Shown: positions 34,741-47,716, counted from the first letter of the stretch. The stretch: 64,000 nt of DNA from Diphasiastrum complanatum (GCA_029204225.1 MU832532.1:1-64000), one strand, 5' to 3'. Numbers and translations: made by a program. The notes: generated by a model not told the origin, from the sequence alone.

Positions 34741-36980
34741 ATATCATGATTAATAAAAGATGCCCAGGTACCTTTAAGGCACTGACTTAAGTTTCAAGGA
34801 AAGGTCCAAAGGCTAAGGGTCCTGCAAACAACAACAATCAAAGTTCAGTTCAAGACGAAAACAATGAACCAGCGAAAATACCCTTTTGAAGACTAAGGAT
34901 GTCCTTGAATAATTAGGACCATCACCTTATCATAAAGGTCCAAAAAGATTTCAAAATACGTTGGCAAGTTCAAAATCGTTCAAACAGTAACTAACCACGA
35001 TCCATCAAAGATTATCAAAGAAAATTTGGAGTTCTAGCTCAAATCAACAATTTAGTAACATTGCTTCACAATTGAAGGGGTTTTGGATAAAAACCGATGA
35101 ATCCTTATCGATTGAGGACACTGCAAAATATACCAGTCAAAATAAAATTTTGCAGGTGAAAATGCTTATCAGACATTCAGGTGTCTTGGAAGAAAAGAAT
35201 TGACGAGGTCAAAACAATGGGAATGACCGAAATATACTAGGATGATCAATTTCAAAATTATGTTGAGATGCCAAATGCATATTCATGTGATGGTTTTCAA
35301 AATGAAACAAAGAAATGATGTGAAAGGTGTTATAAGCTTATTGAAGGTCAGGTTTGAAGAAAATACACTTCTAAAAGTCGTTGGAAGAGGTCCTACCATG
35401 GACTCTTCGATAATTCAGAGCCCACATATCCTTAATCGACACTTGTCAAATGGACCTGAAACTTTTTATCATAATGAGTAAAGTCAAATTCCATGAAATG
35501 GATTCAATGGAGAATGAAAGATGTTGGTGTTTTCAAGTGGAATGGAAATGAACCGTTTTCTCTCAACGAGGAGAAGAAGAAGGAAGGATCCGGGAGGAAG
35601 CAATTCATTCGTTACAGTGTAGAAAAGAAGCATTCATTCAATCTCTGATTTTTTTTTCATTCCTACATTCTCTGAGCAAGGAATGCGTTCACTTTGTGAA
35701 CAGAGATTTGTTCCTTGACATCCTTGCATTCAATGAGCAGATGCAATGAGCAGAGCAGATCAATGTTATTCTTCAAAGAGATGCTGGATTTCTTTTGTGA
35801 ATGATAAAACATTGATTGGAGCAGCAAAGCGCACATTAGCAACATTGATCCACACTCTCTCTCTCTCTCTCTCCAAACTGCTCTATCTCTCTCCCTCGGA
35901 ATCGCTGCCCTCCATCTCTCTCCCTCACGGCGCTCCCAATCTCTCCCTATCTAATCACCCTCTCTCAATCGCTACCCTCCCCACTCTCTCTCAGTCGCTA
36001 TACTTTCCCTCTCTTAGCGTAGTCAGCTCTCCATATCTCTCTCCCTCTCTGTTCGCTTTATGTCTCTCTCCCTAAAGCCGTGGATCTCTCTCTCACTGCC
36101 TGCGCTCTTCATCCCTCTGCGCCCTGCTCCCATTTTACATCCCTACGCATCTTTTTCCCTCTCTACCTCACGGCCAGCGCTACCATCACTCCCTCACCCG
36201 AACTCTCTCCCTGCTTGCGATCTCTACTCCAACTATCCCTCTGCTACGATCATCTCTCATTCTCCCTGTGACCCCTCTTCTTTTCATTTTCAACTCATTG
36301 GTAAAATGAAGAACATGACCCAGCAAAGTAAAAGATTGGAACCGACAGTGTGAAAGGAATTTGGTGCATTTACAGAAAATATTCAAAGTGACTTTGAAAC
36401 AATGAATTACCTATTGGACCGGACTTGTTGAGGAAAAGACCTTAGCCTATGGACAGTCTCTTGAAACTTAAGTCTGAGTAATAAGATTGAGGTAATTTTC
36501 ATTGCTCATCTCTGTTTTTATTCATGTCTTAATTCACTTCACAATACATATAGAAGATGAGTAAATGATATTCTGTGTATTATTGCAATATCTATGAATG
36601 GAATTAAATAATGAGAATCTGATTAGTCTATTTATACTAAATGTGTATTACAGTAAAACATGACTAATGGATTTACCTTCTGCAGTAAGAATTATAGTTT
36701 TACAGTCAATAATAATTCATTGATTTACTGTCTGAGGTGGAAAAAAAAAACAGTCAACATAAAATAGATTTCAGTTTCTGTTTTGGTTTACCGAATATGC
36801 TCTATGCTTAACAAACATAATGGCAATTTATAAGCATAATAAATCCCATATTGCTAATCCATTGGAAAACATGGAACAGCTACCGCTCAAAGTGGTTGAA
36901 AAACACCATTAGAGCTATATATATATATATATATATATTTCCAAAACCACATACATTATCATGATAAAACCATTGAAAAA
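34741..36980. other. Spacer with a pyrimidine-rich block, no gene recognised
   Basis: No transposon domain is seen. From about 35855 to 36280 the plus strand is almost pure CT-rich sequence with CTCTCTCCCT-type motifs, and the frames there (35746-36353) are Ser/Leu/Pro low-complexity products. Pyrimidine-rich blocks occur in plant 5' leaders, and an ATG at 36306 follows, but its frame closes at once. An AT dinucleotide run lies at about 36916-36940. The 79-residue plus frame at 35242-35481 has no recognised motif. Confidence 0.45.
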
Positions 36981-37059
36981 GATGGTCAAGCTTTCGTAGA
37001 TAAATCATGGCAATTGCATCAAAGATTGAATAAAATTAAGTTTGCTTAATTGGAGAGAA

Positions 37060-37767
37060 TACAAGAATTAGTAATTGAAAAATATTTTTATCATTGAAAA
37101 TAATATTTGAGATGGATTACTTATGAGGTGAATGGGTTCAAACTTATGTGACCTTCGAGTATAATCTACGGCAATATCCGAACTAGAAACCCAATGACTA
37201 GCTTCATAATCATACCAAAACCCCGCTATAGTGTTATGAACACTATTAAGCAACACACCAAACGTACCACACCTATGTTGAAGAGAACCAAAGATGAAGA
37301 ATAACCACAAGCTACCCACAAAGCTCATATCAATGTGAAGCTCAAGAGGAGATGGATTCCATAATAGAGGGTGAGGAGTACATGAATTCATGTGATGGGG
37401 CACATGAGACCTAGCAATATCAAGATCCCAAGGCTCACATTCACAAAGGAGGAAGAGAAGATGGAGCTCCTAGTTCTCTCAATTGCAAATGAGCCAAAAG
37501 ATCCCAAAAGTGATGTCTCTTGCCTACTTATAGACAAGTCCCCTAACTTAACTAAACATAACTATCTTGAAGGATAGTTAGCCCTTGTTAAGTATTATTT
37601 AGCCTACATTGGGCCCTTAGTGGCCTATTGTCCTTATTAATTACTTTGAAGGGCCTAAAGAGGGAACCGCCTTGTTCTTAAGGCTAATAGTTTCTTTTGG
37701 GCCTACAAAGCTTACAGTGGATATTTTAAGGCATTGATAGACACTAATGTACTAGAAGTACATGACA
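37060..37767 (-). repeat. Probable 3' LTR of gypsy element G
   Basis: On the minus strand a purine tract (GGTAGGGGGAA, plus positions 37768-37778) is followed by TGTCATGTACTTC, a plausible LTR start. It lies downstream of the element's C-terminal coding region. The far end near 37060 or below is not defined because no second LTR is present for comparison. Confidence 0.5.
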
Positions 37768-37869
37768 TTCCCCCTACCTAAACATTTTTGTCCTCAAAAA
37801 TGAAGACATCCACTTAATAGCTCTAGTAATACAGTTAAGTAGTATCAATTGAAAATGTCATTCCGCTTC

Positions 37870-40620
37870 ATGGCAATAGTCGTGGCCACTTTTGAATAAA
37901 CGAGCTGTTGACCCAAGAATTGTCTTCATCAGGAAGGTTCTTCCAGTGAATTAGATATTATCTGATGAGCTTCCCATTTCACAATACCTTGTCCCAATAT
38001 CCAACAATTTTGGCTGGTTCTAGAACCATATTACCCTCAGGATCCAACGGTGGTAGAGTAGCAGTTGTAGTTGAGTGTTCTCCCAAACTCCTCTTTAGAA
38101 GAGATACATGGAACACACGATGCATACAGATCGTTGATGGTAGATCCAGTTCGTAAGTCAATCTCCAATCTTCTTCACAATCTTGAAGGGTCCATAAAAT
38201 CTCGGAGCCAACTTTTCGCTTTGAGTTTTCTTCAGCTTAGTGTATCTATAAGGATGTATTCTTAAATACACAAAATTCCCTTCAACAAAATCATGAAATG
38301 TTCGTTTTTTATCAGCATATTGCTTCATTCATATCTGTGCTACTTTAATATGCTCCTGATTGGCTCTCAAAATATCATTCATGTGCTGAATCTGGTCCAC
38401 AACTGTTGGAACTACAACCTCTGACAAATCAGCACTAATGGGTTGTAATGGTTCATGGCCATATACAAAGAAAGGTGTCATACCAATTGACACATGTGGA
38501 GTGCTATTATTAAAAAACTCAACAAGGTACAACCAATCAATCCACTTTGTCTGGTGATCCAAAACAAAATGTCGCAAATAACACTCCAACCACTGGTTGA
38601 CCCTTTCCATTTGTCCATCAGTTTCTGGATGAAATGATGTACTTAAGCACAATTTAGTGCCCAACTTGTCCATTAAAACCTTTCAAAAAGTGGAAATAAG
38701 CTTGACATCTCTATCACTCACTATCTCCTTCAGTATTCCATGTAACTTGAAAACATTCTTCAAGAATATTTGTGCTATTTGGGCTGCACTATCATTAGTT
38801 CTATAAGGTAAAAAATGTGCATATTTTGTAAGCCAATCCACCACCACATAGATACCATCATATCCGCTAGTAGGAAGGTATAAAATCCATACTAATACTT
38901 GTCCAACGTTGTGTAGGAATAGATAATGGATGCAATAAACCTGGTTGCTTGACATGTTCCACCTTATTCACTTGACAAGGAATACATTCTTGCACATATG
39001 TGTATATAGCTTTCTTCATACCAACCCATTTGAATAGCTTTTGGATGGTTTCATATGTCTTCAAAATTCCACTATGCCTAGCACTTGGAGATGAGTGTAG
39101 CTCATACAATACTTATGGTATGAATCTGGATTTAGGGGCAAGCACAACTCTAGAATTGTCATACAACAATATTTGTCCATGATTCCTATAACGGGGATGA
39201 ACAAATGAATTAGAGTCTTGAGATTCCTCCCAAATCTCTTTCAAGTCTGGATCCTCCATATATTCCGCTTGAATGCCTCTTATCCAATTTGCACTTAATG
39301 CAATTATTGCGGAAATTGTGCTGAATCTCAAATTTGACCACAACATTCTATGCTCCTCCATCAAAGGACGATCCAAAATTTCGTTCTGGAGTTCCTCCAA
39401 ATAAGCTGCATATTCCTCTAAAGATTATGAAGATGCATTCATTTGTAAAGACCATATTCTTGGTAGTGCATCTGCAACCACATTGTTCTTTCCTTTAAGA
39501 TATTCAATGTTAAAATCATAAGATTGAACCTGTGACAACCATCTCTTCTGCTTATCATTCAATTGCTTTTGGCTCAAGAAATATTTCAAACTATGATGGT
39601 CACTTTTAATCAAAAATTTAGAACCATATAAATAGTGTCACCATTTCTTGAGGGCATGCACAATTTCCAACATCTCCTTATCATGAGTAGGATATGATGC
39701 TTCCTTGTCAGTGAATTTCCTGCCTCAATCTTCTTCTGGTCCACCTTGATTCCCTCCTTGGACACAATGTGTCCCAAGTATTCCACATCTCGAGCAAATT
39801 CACATTTGGTTATCTTTGCAAACAACTTGTATTCTCGAAGAATACTTAAAACTATATTCAAATGTTTCGCATGCTCTTCCATGTTCCCCCTAAATATTAG
39901 GATGTCGTCAAAGAATACTAACACAAACAAATAAAGATAAGGTTCAAAAATCCGATTCATAAGAGTCTGAAAAGTGGGAGGAGCATTAGTTAATCCGTAT
40001 GGTATCCTGAACGTAGATCTATTTTCAAAAAGACGCTGGCTCCCTTTAAAGCATCCAACAAATCATCCACCCTAGGAAATGGATATCTATTTTTGATGGT
40101 AACTTTGTTAAGAGCTCGATAATCAATACACATCCTGAACGTTCCATCTTTTTTCTTAACTAGCAACACAAGAGAGGCAAAAGGTGATTTACTTCGAACA
40201 ATAAATTTTTGGGAGAGTAGCTCCTGGACCTGTTTATGGACTTCTTCTTTTTTGGCCCTTGATAGTCTGTAAGGTGGTAAATTGGCCGGTTTAGTCCCCG
40301 ATTCCAATTCAATGGAATGGCCCACAAATCTGGCAGGAGGTTCACCTTTGGGAAACTGATCAGCAAACACATCGAAAAATTTACCCAATACCTTCCGAAT
40401 CGTTGGATCTTTCACGCTTTGTTTTACCTTGGCCAATGGTTTTGTTTTGACTTCCTTGACTTGTCCCTCAACTTCTTCGATCCTGAGCACAAACATTTCC
40501 ACATTTAATCTAGACAATCTTTGACCCTTCTTCACATAAAACAGCTGCAAAGTTGAACATTGTTGAGTAGATTGAACACTGTTAGATCAAATTGGCGTTC
40601 TCCTTGTCTAAAGCTCATCA
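37870..40620 (-). pseudogene. Ty3/gypsy chromovirus element G polyprotein, decayed
   Basis: Broken minus-strand frames give the full pol order. RT covers 39990-40550 ([33 protein letters not shown]) and 39610-39960 (FFDDILIF, CEFARDVEYLGHIV). The RNase H end lies at 39425-39613 (VVADALPR, where S is usual). Integrase covers 38329-39109, with a zinc-binding H-C region (CIPCQ), the first D in SMDFI, the second in VSDRD, and E in ETDGQMERVN. A GPY-like end contains FHVSLLKR, and a C-terminal stretch near 37880-37970 reads YLIHWKNLPDEDNSW, resembling a chromodomain. Stops interrupt every domain. Gag and most of protease are missing. Confidence 0.85.
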
Positions 40621-40721
40621 ATCCTTGATCAAAGTTGATTGTCACATTTCCCAAGGTCTTTGGCCCTATCATAAATCTACAGAAAGAATCTTGACATAAA
40701 AACTTTATGAAACCCCTAAGA

Positions 40722-41136
40722 CTAAGATAGAAATCTTTTTATGATTTTCACACCAACCATGATCCATGAGCTTGGATCATCCATCCTCCTTGTTTCCAAG
40801 AGAATATGTGCAAAGCAAGAACCTCCAAAGACACTAAGGTAATCAACCTTAGGCTTCTTGAATAATACTTCATATGGTGTATTTCCTCGAGCTCCATCAC
40901 TCCTCAAAGTTTTGATCTTCAATGAGAATTCCATCTCAACATATGCTTTGAATAATAGGAAATAATCATGCACCGTTAATCTTGAAGAGAGAAGATATAA
41001 ACATGTGCATCTTGTGTGATCATCCTCCCTTCAAAGCTTGGATACATAAGCAACATCAAGAGATTTTGCACTCTCTCTTGGATATAATTTGTAGATGCCT
41101 TCATATCTAGATCCATGTGCAACAATCTCACCATCC
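40722..41136 (-). pseudogene. Copia element F, left part (protease end and integrase scrap)
   Basis: This continues the reading from 45686 after the family 1 insertion: IVAHGSRYEGIYKL, then LLFKAYVEMEFSLKIKTLRSDGA joined directly to NTPYEVLFKKPKVDYLSVFG. The integrase core between LRSDG and PYEVLF is missing, the same join as in D2. It ends near 40722 where gypsy G begins. Confidence 0.8.
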
Positions 41137-41836
41137 TGTGAAGAATTGCCAAAAATTGGCAAATCTAGCTTGATCAAAAACCATGTAGAATAGTGTAAAT
41201 TGTGTACACAAGTGGGTCCCACACATGTGAGGCCATGATTCCACGTGGGAAACCCATCCTAATGTAGGTTAGGTCAATTCAAGAGAGTTGGTCATGTCTA
41301 TTTGGTGGTCATCCCTACTTTATAGGACCTACACCTAAGTTTAAGGTGAAAATTTGACCAACTAGCTACCTACCAAGCATAACTCTAGGAAATAGACTAG
41401 GGTTTCATTTTAGGTCAAGGAGAGTGAGTTAACTTCCTTATTACATGCTGGAAATCCACCTAACTTCAAGAAGGAAGTCGAATTTGGTATGTATTCCCTC
41501 TCTCCATAGTGAGAAGATAGAAAATTTCTGGAGCTCATTGGCAATCTCAAGCTAGTTCACTGTGTACATTGAGTTTTTGTGATCCAAATGAAACCAAATC
41601 AATTTCTATTTGTTTCTCAGGTTTAAGGCCGTACTACAGCATGTATTACACACGTGTGGCTCGGATTTCAATGTTGATCAAGTCTTTTTATTGTTAATGC
41701 TTGTTGTTTGTCAAATTGCCAATCTAGATCAACTTTTTTGTGTCTAGTTTTTTGATAGATTGTTAAGCAAGCATCCAATCACTCTTTTGGATCTTTTGTA
41801 GATCCATTTATGGTCCTGAAGTACAGTACTTTCACA
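41137..41836 (+). repeat. 5' LTR of copia family 1 element
   Basis: A 700-bp repeat with ends TGTGAAGAATTG and ACTTTCACA. A matching copy lies at 45000-45685. Related LTRs are at 24514-25193 and, in part, 25310-25632 and 15545-15850. Confidence 0.93.
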
Positions 41837-42617
41837 TGGTATCAGAGCCAAGTACAAGAGCATAAGCCATTGATCTAATGCAAATCCATTTTTAGCAAGT
41901 TTTGGTGCTAAAAACTAGTATTGAGAGGGCAAGCTAGAATCTTGATTTTGGTGAGGAGATTTGATCCCAAACTTGGTAGGGGTCCAAATCCATATTTTCC
42001 ACATGTGTGAGCACCTCTGAACCTGCATTTAATGCATGGTATTCATTTGATCCAAAAAAATTCAATTTGTGAGCTGTTGGTGTAATTTTTGGTGGAGATC
42101 CTAGGATAATCTACCAAGATCATTTGCCATTGATTAGATTTGAATTTGTTTCATGGAATCTAATTAATCTAGGCTGAGTTCAAGTCCTATTAAGGTTAAA
42201 GACAGGTCTTGAAAGTACACCAAGAAGGAAGAAAGAGATTAAGTCATTTTTCTGTCCAAAAATAGCCAAAGTTGGCAAGATTTGATTGTAAGTAGATTTC
42301 ACATCATCTTATCTTCATTCCAACTTTGTGAGGGAGTGCTAAAACTGAGATTATAAGTCCATTTGTTGGATTAGAAATCTAATTTGAGTGAACGACTACA
42401 AGAGAGAGACCTTAGTGAGTTTCTAGAGACAATCAAATTCATTTCTTGGCAAGATTTGTTTGAAAGTAGTTTTCACTTCATCTTATCTTCATTCCAGCTT
42501 TGTGAGGGAGTGATAGAACTGTGATTATAAGTCCATTTGTTGGATTAGAAATCAAATTTGAGTGAAACACTGCAAGTGTGAGACCTTTGTGAGTTTCAAG
42601 TCAATCAAATCTATTTC

Positions 42618-44795
42618 TTGTTTGTAGAAGTCACTAGTAAGATGGGATCCGTTGGAGCATACCTTCTAGAAGCTAGTGAGAGGTTGAATTCTACAAATTA
42701 TGCTATTTGGAAGGTTAGGATGGAGTCACTCTTCGTGCTCCAAGACCTTTATGAGTTCTTGATTGAAGATGAAGATGAACCTCTAGGTGCACAAGAGTTA
42801 GCTAGATACAAGAAGAGATCTAGGCTTGCACTTCATTGTGTGAAGATGAATGTGAGCAATTGATTTGTTGAGAGAAGTATCAGCTTGTACTAGTGCTAAA
42901 GAGGCTTGGGAGTCTTTAAAATCAATCTATGAGTCTAGCAACACTTCTAGAGTTCTTATGCTTAGAAATCAAATTTTGCAAAGCATGAGGAGAAGTGAGG
43001 AGAGTGCACATGATTATGTACTCAGAATCAAGTCTCTATATAGGGAGTAGGCTTCGATTGGAGAGAAGATTCATGATGGAGAGCTTGTACAAATTGTCCT
43101 TAATGGTCTAGGAGATGACTTTGCAAATTTGGTCCAAAGTTTTTCCATCCAAGACACTTTGCCAACTATAGAAAAACTTCATAGTGTATTAGTGGCTGAA
43201 GAGTGTAGGATGCTCCATGCAAAGTCTAGGATGAGTTCCTTGTCTTTGCAGGATGGTGATGAGAAAGCCAATTTCTCATTCAAGGGCAAAAAGAAGACCA
43301 ATGGAAAGAAGAAGCATCCAAAGGAGGCCAAAGAAGAGGATGATGCATCAAGCTCAAAGGACAAGTCAAAGTAGAAATGCTTCTTTTGTGAAAAGAAGGG
43401 GCATCTGAATGCTACAAGAGGCTAAGAGCACAAGTGGAGGAGGACAAACAAGGAAACCTTGCAAAGGAGGAGGAGGAGGATGAAGTAGATGTATTCTTGA
43501 TGGCATTTACATCCTCACCAACAAGCAATGGCAATTCAAGAGACAATTGGTGGATCGACAGTGGGGCTAGCTCCCACATGTCTTGTGAAAAGGACTTTTT
43601 CTCAACCTTACACTCTTTCAATGCTGCTAAAAAGTTTGTCTTTACTGCAAATGATGAACAGTGTAGGATAGATGGTGTTGGCACCATCTCTTTGTGTCTA
43701 GAATCCTCAAAATGCATGGATCTAGAAAATGTCCTTTATGTACCATCAATCACCAAGAATATACTTAGTGTTGGTCTACTCTTAGAAAGTGGTTTGGATG
43801 TCCACTTTAAGCATGGTGTTTGCTTCATCTTGAAGAATGATATTTGCATTGCAAAGGGATTTAAACATGGAAGATTGTTTAAGTTGGAAGCTAGTGTTGC
43901 TTTTGAAAGAATGAGCTTGGCAAAGCAGGAGATCACTCAAGAGGAGATCTTGGCAAAGTGTGATCTTGCTTGCATTGAGGAGGAGCATCAAAAGGAGGAA
44001 GATCTTGAGGATCAGTCTCAAAGCATGAGAGTTCCAAGGGAGTCCTCAATGACAATGGCCAAGTCATCAAATTGCATGCAAATTGTCCATTCAAGTGTGC
44101 ATCTTGCAAGGGTGGTGAGCATTGGAGAGTCTACTATCTTTGAATACTTTTTAGATAGTATTAGTAGACATGGAGTGACTTGTTGCTTATCTTAAAGATC
44201 TATGGTGTTTAGTACTCTTTATGACAAGACAATGAAATTAGATGCTTTCAAATCTCCATTTGTTGTTGATAAAGCAATTTCATTGGATAACTATTTTTGT
44301 AATAGTTTGAATAGTGTCATAAAAGATGAAACATCATTTGTATTGGAAATCTTTGGGTCCACATGCTTTGAGCATGATCATTCCAATGTAAGGACCAAAG
44401 ATTATCCTATTTCAATGATAGGAATAATGGTAGTGTTTTGCTCTTCAAGTAGAGATTGTAGAATCTACTTGTTTTCAGCCAAAGAATTTGTCAATGGTGG
44501 AAATGTGATCTTTCAAGAGTAGAAGATTTGTAAACTTGAAGAAGCACCTTTGGATCAACACCTTATTCAATTCATTGATGGTTTGGAGTCAAGTCAAGTG
44601 GAGGAGCAAGCTCAAGACCCGAGGACTCCAAGAAGAACCTTGAGTATCAAGATGGAGCCATCTAGGCTCAATCATATGGATCAAGCAAGGCAAGTTGTCT
44701 TTGGCAACATTATTTATGCACTTAATATTTTAATTGATGTATCTTCAAGTGCACAAAATGCCTTGGAATCCATGGCTTGGCATGATGTTTAGTTT
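42618..44795 (+). pseudogene. Copia family 1 gag-protease and unknown region
   Basis: Gag begins near 42638 (MGSVGAYLLEASERLNSTNY) and continues through KEAWESLKSIY with stops at about 42861 and 43048. The zinc knuckle near 43376 starts CFFCEKKGH, but a 5-bp deletion relative to copy C removes the frame of its last Cys. Protease WWIDSGASSHMSC (about 43542) is intact. After GRLFKLEAS (43858) comes a region found only in this family (KCDLACIEEEHQ, SSNCMQIVHSS, YFLDSISRHGVTCCLS, then SPFVVDKAISLDNYF). It ends with an integrase-tail-like piece (CRIYLFSAKEFVNGGNVIFQE) and an RT-linker-like piece (PRTPRRTLSIKMEPSRL). A stop at 44193 splits it. Confidence 0.8.
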
Positions 44796-44999
44796 TGAAG
44801 TGTGCTACATGTATATAGACACATTTATGGAACATCTTGTAAGGGATCCTCTAAGAGGTGGTGAAAGATCCTTCATGGACATCATTCTCTATTGGAGTCT
44901 CAAAAGTTCCTTGTTTGTAGCTGGATTTTTTAGACACTTCTAGAAGCTTTCATTCATCTATCAAGAGAGTTGTAAATAGATCAAGCTAAATTTGAGGAG

Positions 45000-45685
45000 T
45001 GTGAAGAATTGCCAAAAATTGGCAAATCTAGCTTGATCAAAAACCATGTAGAATAGTGTAAATTGTGTACACAAGTGAGGCCATGATGCCATGTGGGAAA
45101 CCCATCCTAATGTAGGTTAGGTCAAGTCAAGAGAGTTGGTCATGTCTATTTGGTGGTCATCCCTACTTTATAGGACCTACACCTAAGTTTAAGGTGAAAA
45201 TTTGACCAACTAGCTACCTACCAAGCATAACTCTAGGAAATAGAGTAGGGTTTCATTTTAGGTCAAGGAGAGTGAGTTAACTTCCTTATTACATGCTGGA
45301 AATCCACCTAACTTCAAGAAGGAAGTCAAATTTGGTATGTATTCCCTCTCTCCATAGTGAGAAGATAGAAAATTTTTGGAGCTCATTGGCAATCTCAAGC
45401 TAGTTCACTGTGTACATCGAGTTTTTGTGATCCAAATGAAACCAAATCAATTTCCACTTGTTTCTCAGGTTGAAGGCCGTACTACAGCCTGTATTACACA
45501 CGTGTGGGCTCGGATTTCAATGTTGATCAAGTCTTTTGATTGTTAATGCTTGTTGTTTGTCAAATTGCCAATCTAGATCAACTTTTTTGTGTCTAGTTTT
45601 TTGATAGATTGTTAAGCAAGCATCCAATCACTCTTGTGGATCTTTTGTAGATCCATTTATGGTCCTAAATTACAGTACTTTCACA
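45000..45685 (+). repeat. 3' LTR of copia family 1 element
   Basis: A 686-bp copy of the 5' LTR. It carries a 15-bp deletion between GTG repeats and one extra G, giving a net 14-bp difference. It is directly followed by the second CATCC. Confidence 0.93.
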
Positions 45686-46919
45686 CATCCTTCTTGATCA
45701 CACAATTGTCAATATGGAAATTGACATCAAGACCACCATCAAGTAATAGGCCAACACTTATAAGATTCTTTGTAAGCTTGGGAACAAAGAGAACCTTGTG
45801 AAGATATAGAACTTTTGATGATGCAAGCTTCAAGGGAATAGTCCCTACTCCTTCAATTTTGCACTCTTGATCACTTGCAATATATATGGACTTCTTGATT
45901 CCTTCATAAGACATAATAGATGAAAAGGAATCCTTGGAGCTACACATATGTGAAGATGCTCCACTATCAATATACCAAGAGTTATCCTTTTTTAAGGTGG
46001 AAGAGGAGAAGCTTGATGCCATAAGTGAGCATTCTCCATCACTTGCAATAAAGTCTTCTTTCTCATGAGAGATGTTGGCTTGCTTGAATTGATTCTTCTT
46101 CTTGAAACAATTGGTGGCATAGTGGCCTTTCTTGCAACAAAAGAAGCACTTAATATTCTTTTTCTTCATCTTTGAAGTAGAAGCATGTATCCTCCTCCTC
46201 TTTATCTTGGTCTTTTGCTTTGTCCTTAGAGAAATGTTGGTGTTGCTTTTTGCTCCTCTCTTTGTGCTTGGCAAATAGAACTTTGCCAGCACCATCATGA
46301 TTGAGTGGCAAATTGTCCATCCTTAATAGCTTGTTCTCATGCCTTGATTCTTCAGCTATTAGCACTCCTTGCAAAGCCTCCAAGGTCCTCCTTGATAGCA
46401 TAGCATTGGACAAGATTCTCATATTCGTCCTTCAAGTCGTTGAGTGTGACTTGGACTAGCTCACTTTGTTTGATGGAATCTCCAATACAAGCAAGCTCCC
46501 TATAAATGTCTTTCACTCTCAAAACATAATTAGTGGCACTCGCATCACTCTTTTGACAACTTTGGAATATTTGATTTCTAAGAATGAGAAGCCTAGAGGT
46601 TTTTTTGGCCTCATAGATTGCTTTGAGAGGATCCCAAGCATCCTTGGCCGAAGTACAAGCACCAATCTCTCTCAAAAGCTCATTAGAGACACAAGAGGAC
46701 TTTCCAAATGAACTTGGTTTTACTTCACACATGCCTGAGCCGGGAATTTCGTACAGTACCTGAAATGATTCAATCATTATGATAATGAACCCTTTTGATC
46801 CAAATTTGCTTGAGATAGCATGGGAGATGCAATCAACACTCTCGAGATCTTGATTTTCATGAAATTTTTGAAAATTTGGATGAAACATGCATTAAATACT
46901 TAGGTAGGCTCTGATACCA
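45686..46919 (-). pseudogene. Copia element F gag and protease
   Basis: From the primer site at 46907-46919 leftwards: leader, then a gag whose N-terminus is lost. It resumes at SNELLREIGACTSAKDAW and runs through LRNQIFQS and LRVKDIYRELACIGDS. A frameshift follows near 46400, then ALQGVLIAEESR, the zinc knuckle CFFCCKKGHYATNC, and protease WYIDSGASSHMC with TIPLKLASS and FVPKLTKNLISVG. The reading is interrupted at 45690 by the family 1 element and resumes at 41131. It shares gag type with elements A and D2. Confidence 0.85.
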
Positions 46920-47716
46920 TGTAATAATCCACACATGTGGGAATGTCCTAATGTGTGAAATTGATCTCCTAAGCTTGGCTCATGCACTATAGATCACCTA
47001 TTGATTGAAATCCAAGATCAATGACAAGATCTAAGGCAAAAAGACCATATTACATGCATTCATTCATTACCAAAAGGTGTTTCACATGTGTGGAAGACTT
47101 CATGAAATAAACTAAGTCCCAACAAGCTCCTCTCCTCAGATAGAAGGAGAAAATACCACTTTTGGGCTCATCTAGAGAGAGAAAGCAATACAAGCAAAAT
47201 TGGCAAATCTCTAAATTGAGTCAAAAACTCATATATCTCTCATACATTAATGAAGGGAATGAAAGTACATATAGAAACTTGTGGAGATCCAAGCTTAATT
47301 CCTATTGGACCGCTTAAACATAGCCTCTCTAATCCTATTGGATGTGTGATGCAACATCCCTCACTTTTGATTGGACCCTTACAACACATCTCTCTTATGA
47401 TTGGACCCTTTGACTTTTGCCACCACATAGGGTGCATCACTCATCAAACCTAAAATTGACATGTGTAAGCAACCTAACTAGCAACATGTGTAAACAAACC
47501 ATGTGTACTTGACCATTTGACCTCTAAAACCAAAATTGGCCCTATCACCTAGTGACACCAAGATGCTTGAGTAGCAATCTTTATTACCCCTAAAGTCAAC
47601 ATTATAAACTATTTCTAACTATTTTATGCATATGGGGACATGCTCCACACATGTGAAATGTACTCACAAACATAAAATCATAAAATAACCAAGATAGATT
47701 TTGACCATTTTTCACA
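46920..47716 (-). repeat. 5' LTR of copia element F
   Basis: On the minus strand this 797-bp LTR starts TGTGAAAAATGGTC and ends GGATTATTACA next to the primer site. It matches LTR A (3274-4404), except that LTR A carries an extra block of about 330 bp. The 3' LTR is not present. Confidence 0.85.

Larger units (their letters stand above)
41137..45685 (+). mobile_element. Copia family 1 element, complete with both LTRs and TSD CATCC
   Basis: The 5' LTR is 41137-41836, the primer site 41837-41849, a purine tract 44989-44999 and the 3' LTR 45000-45685. CATCC flanks both ends (41132-41136 and 45686-45690). The interior is only 3.2 kb and lacks integrase core, RT and RNase H, so it cannot move by itself. 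The LTRs differ by about 16 substitutions in 685 bp plus a 15-bp deletion between GTG repeats in the 3' copy. It is inserted in the protease-integrase region of copia element F, in the opposite orientation. Confidence 0.93.

Noticed and set aside
35746-36353. Ser/Leu/Pro-rich plus-strand frames
   Set aside because: Low-complexity translation of CT-rich DNA; adjacent frames look alike.
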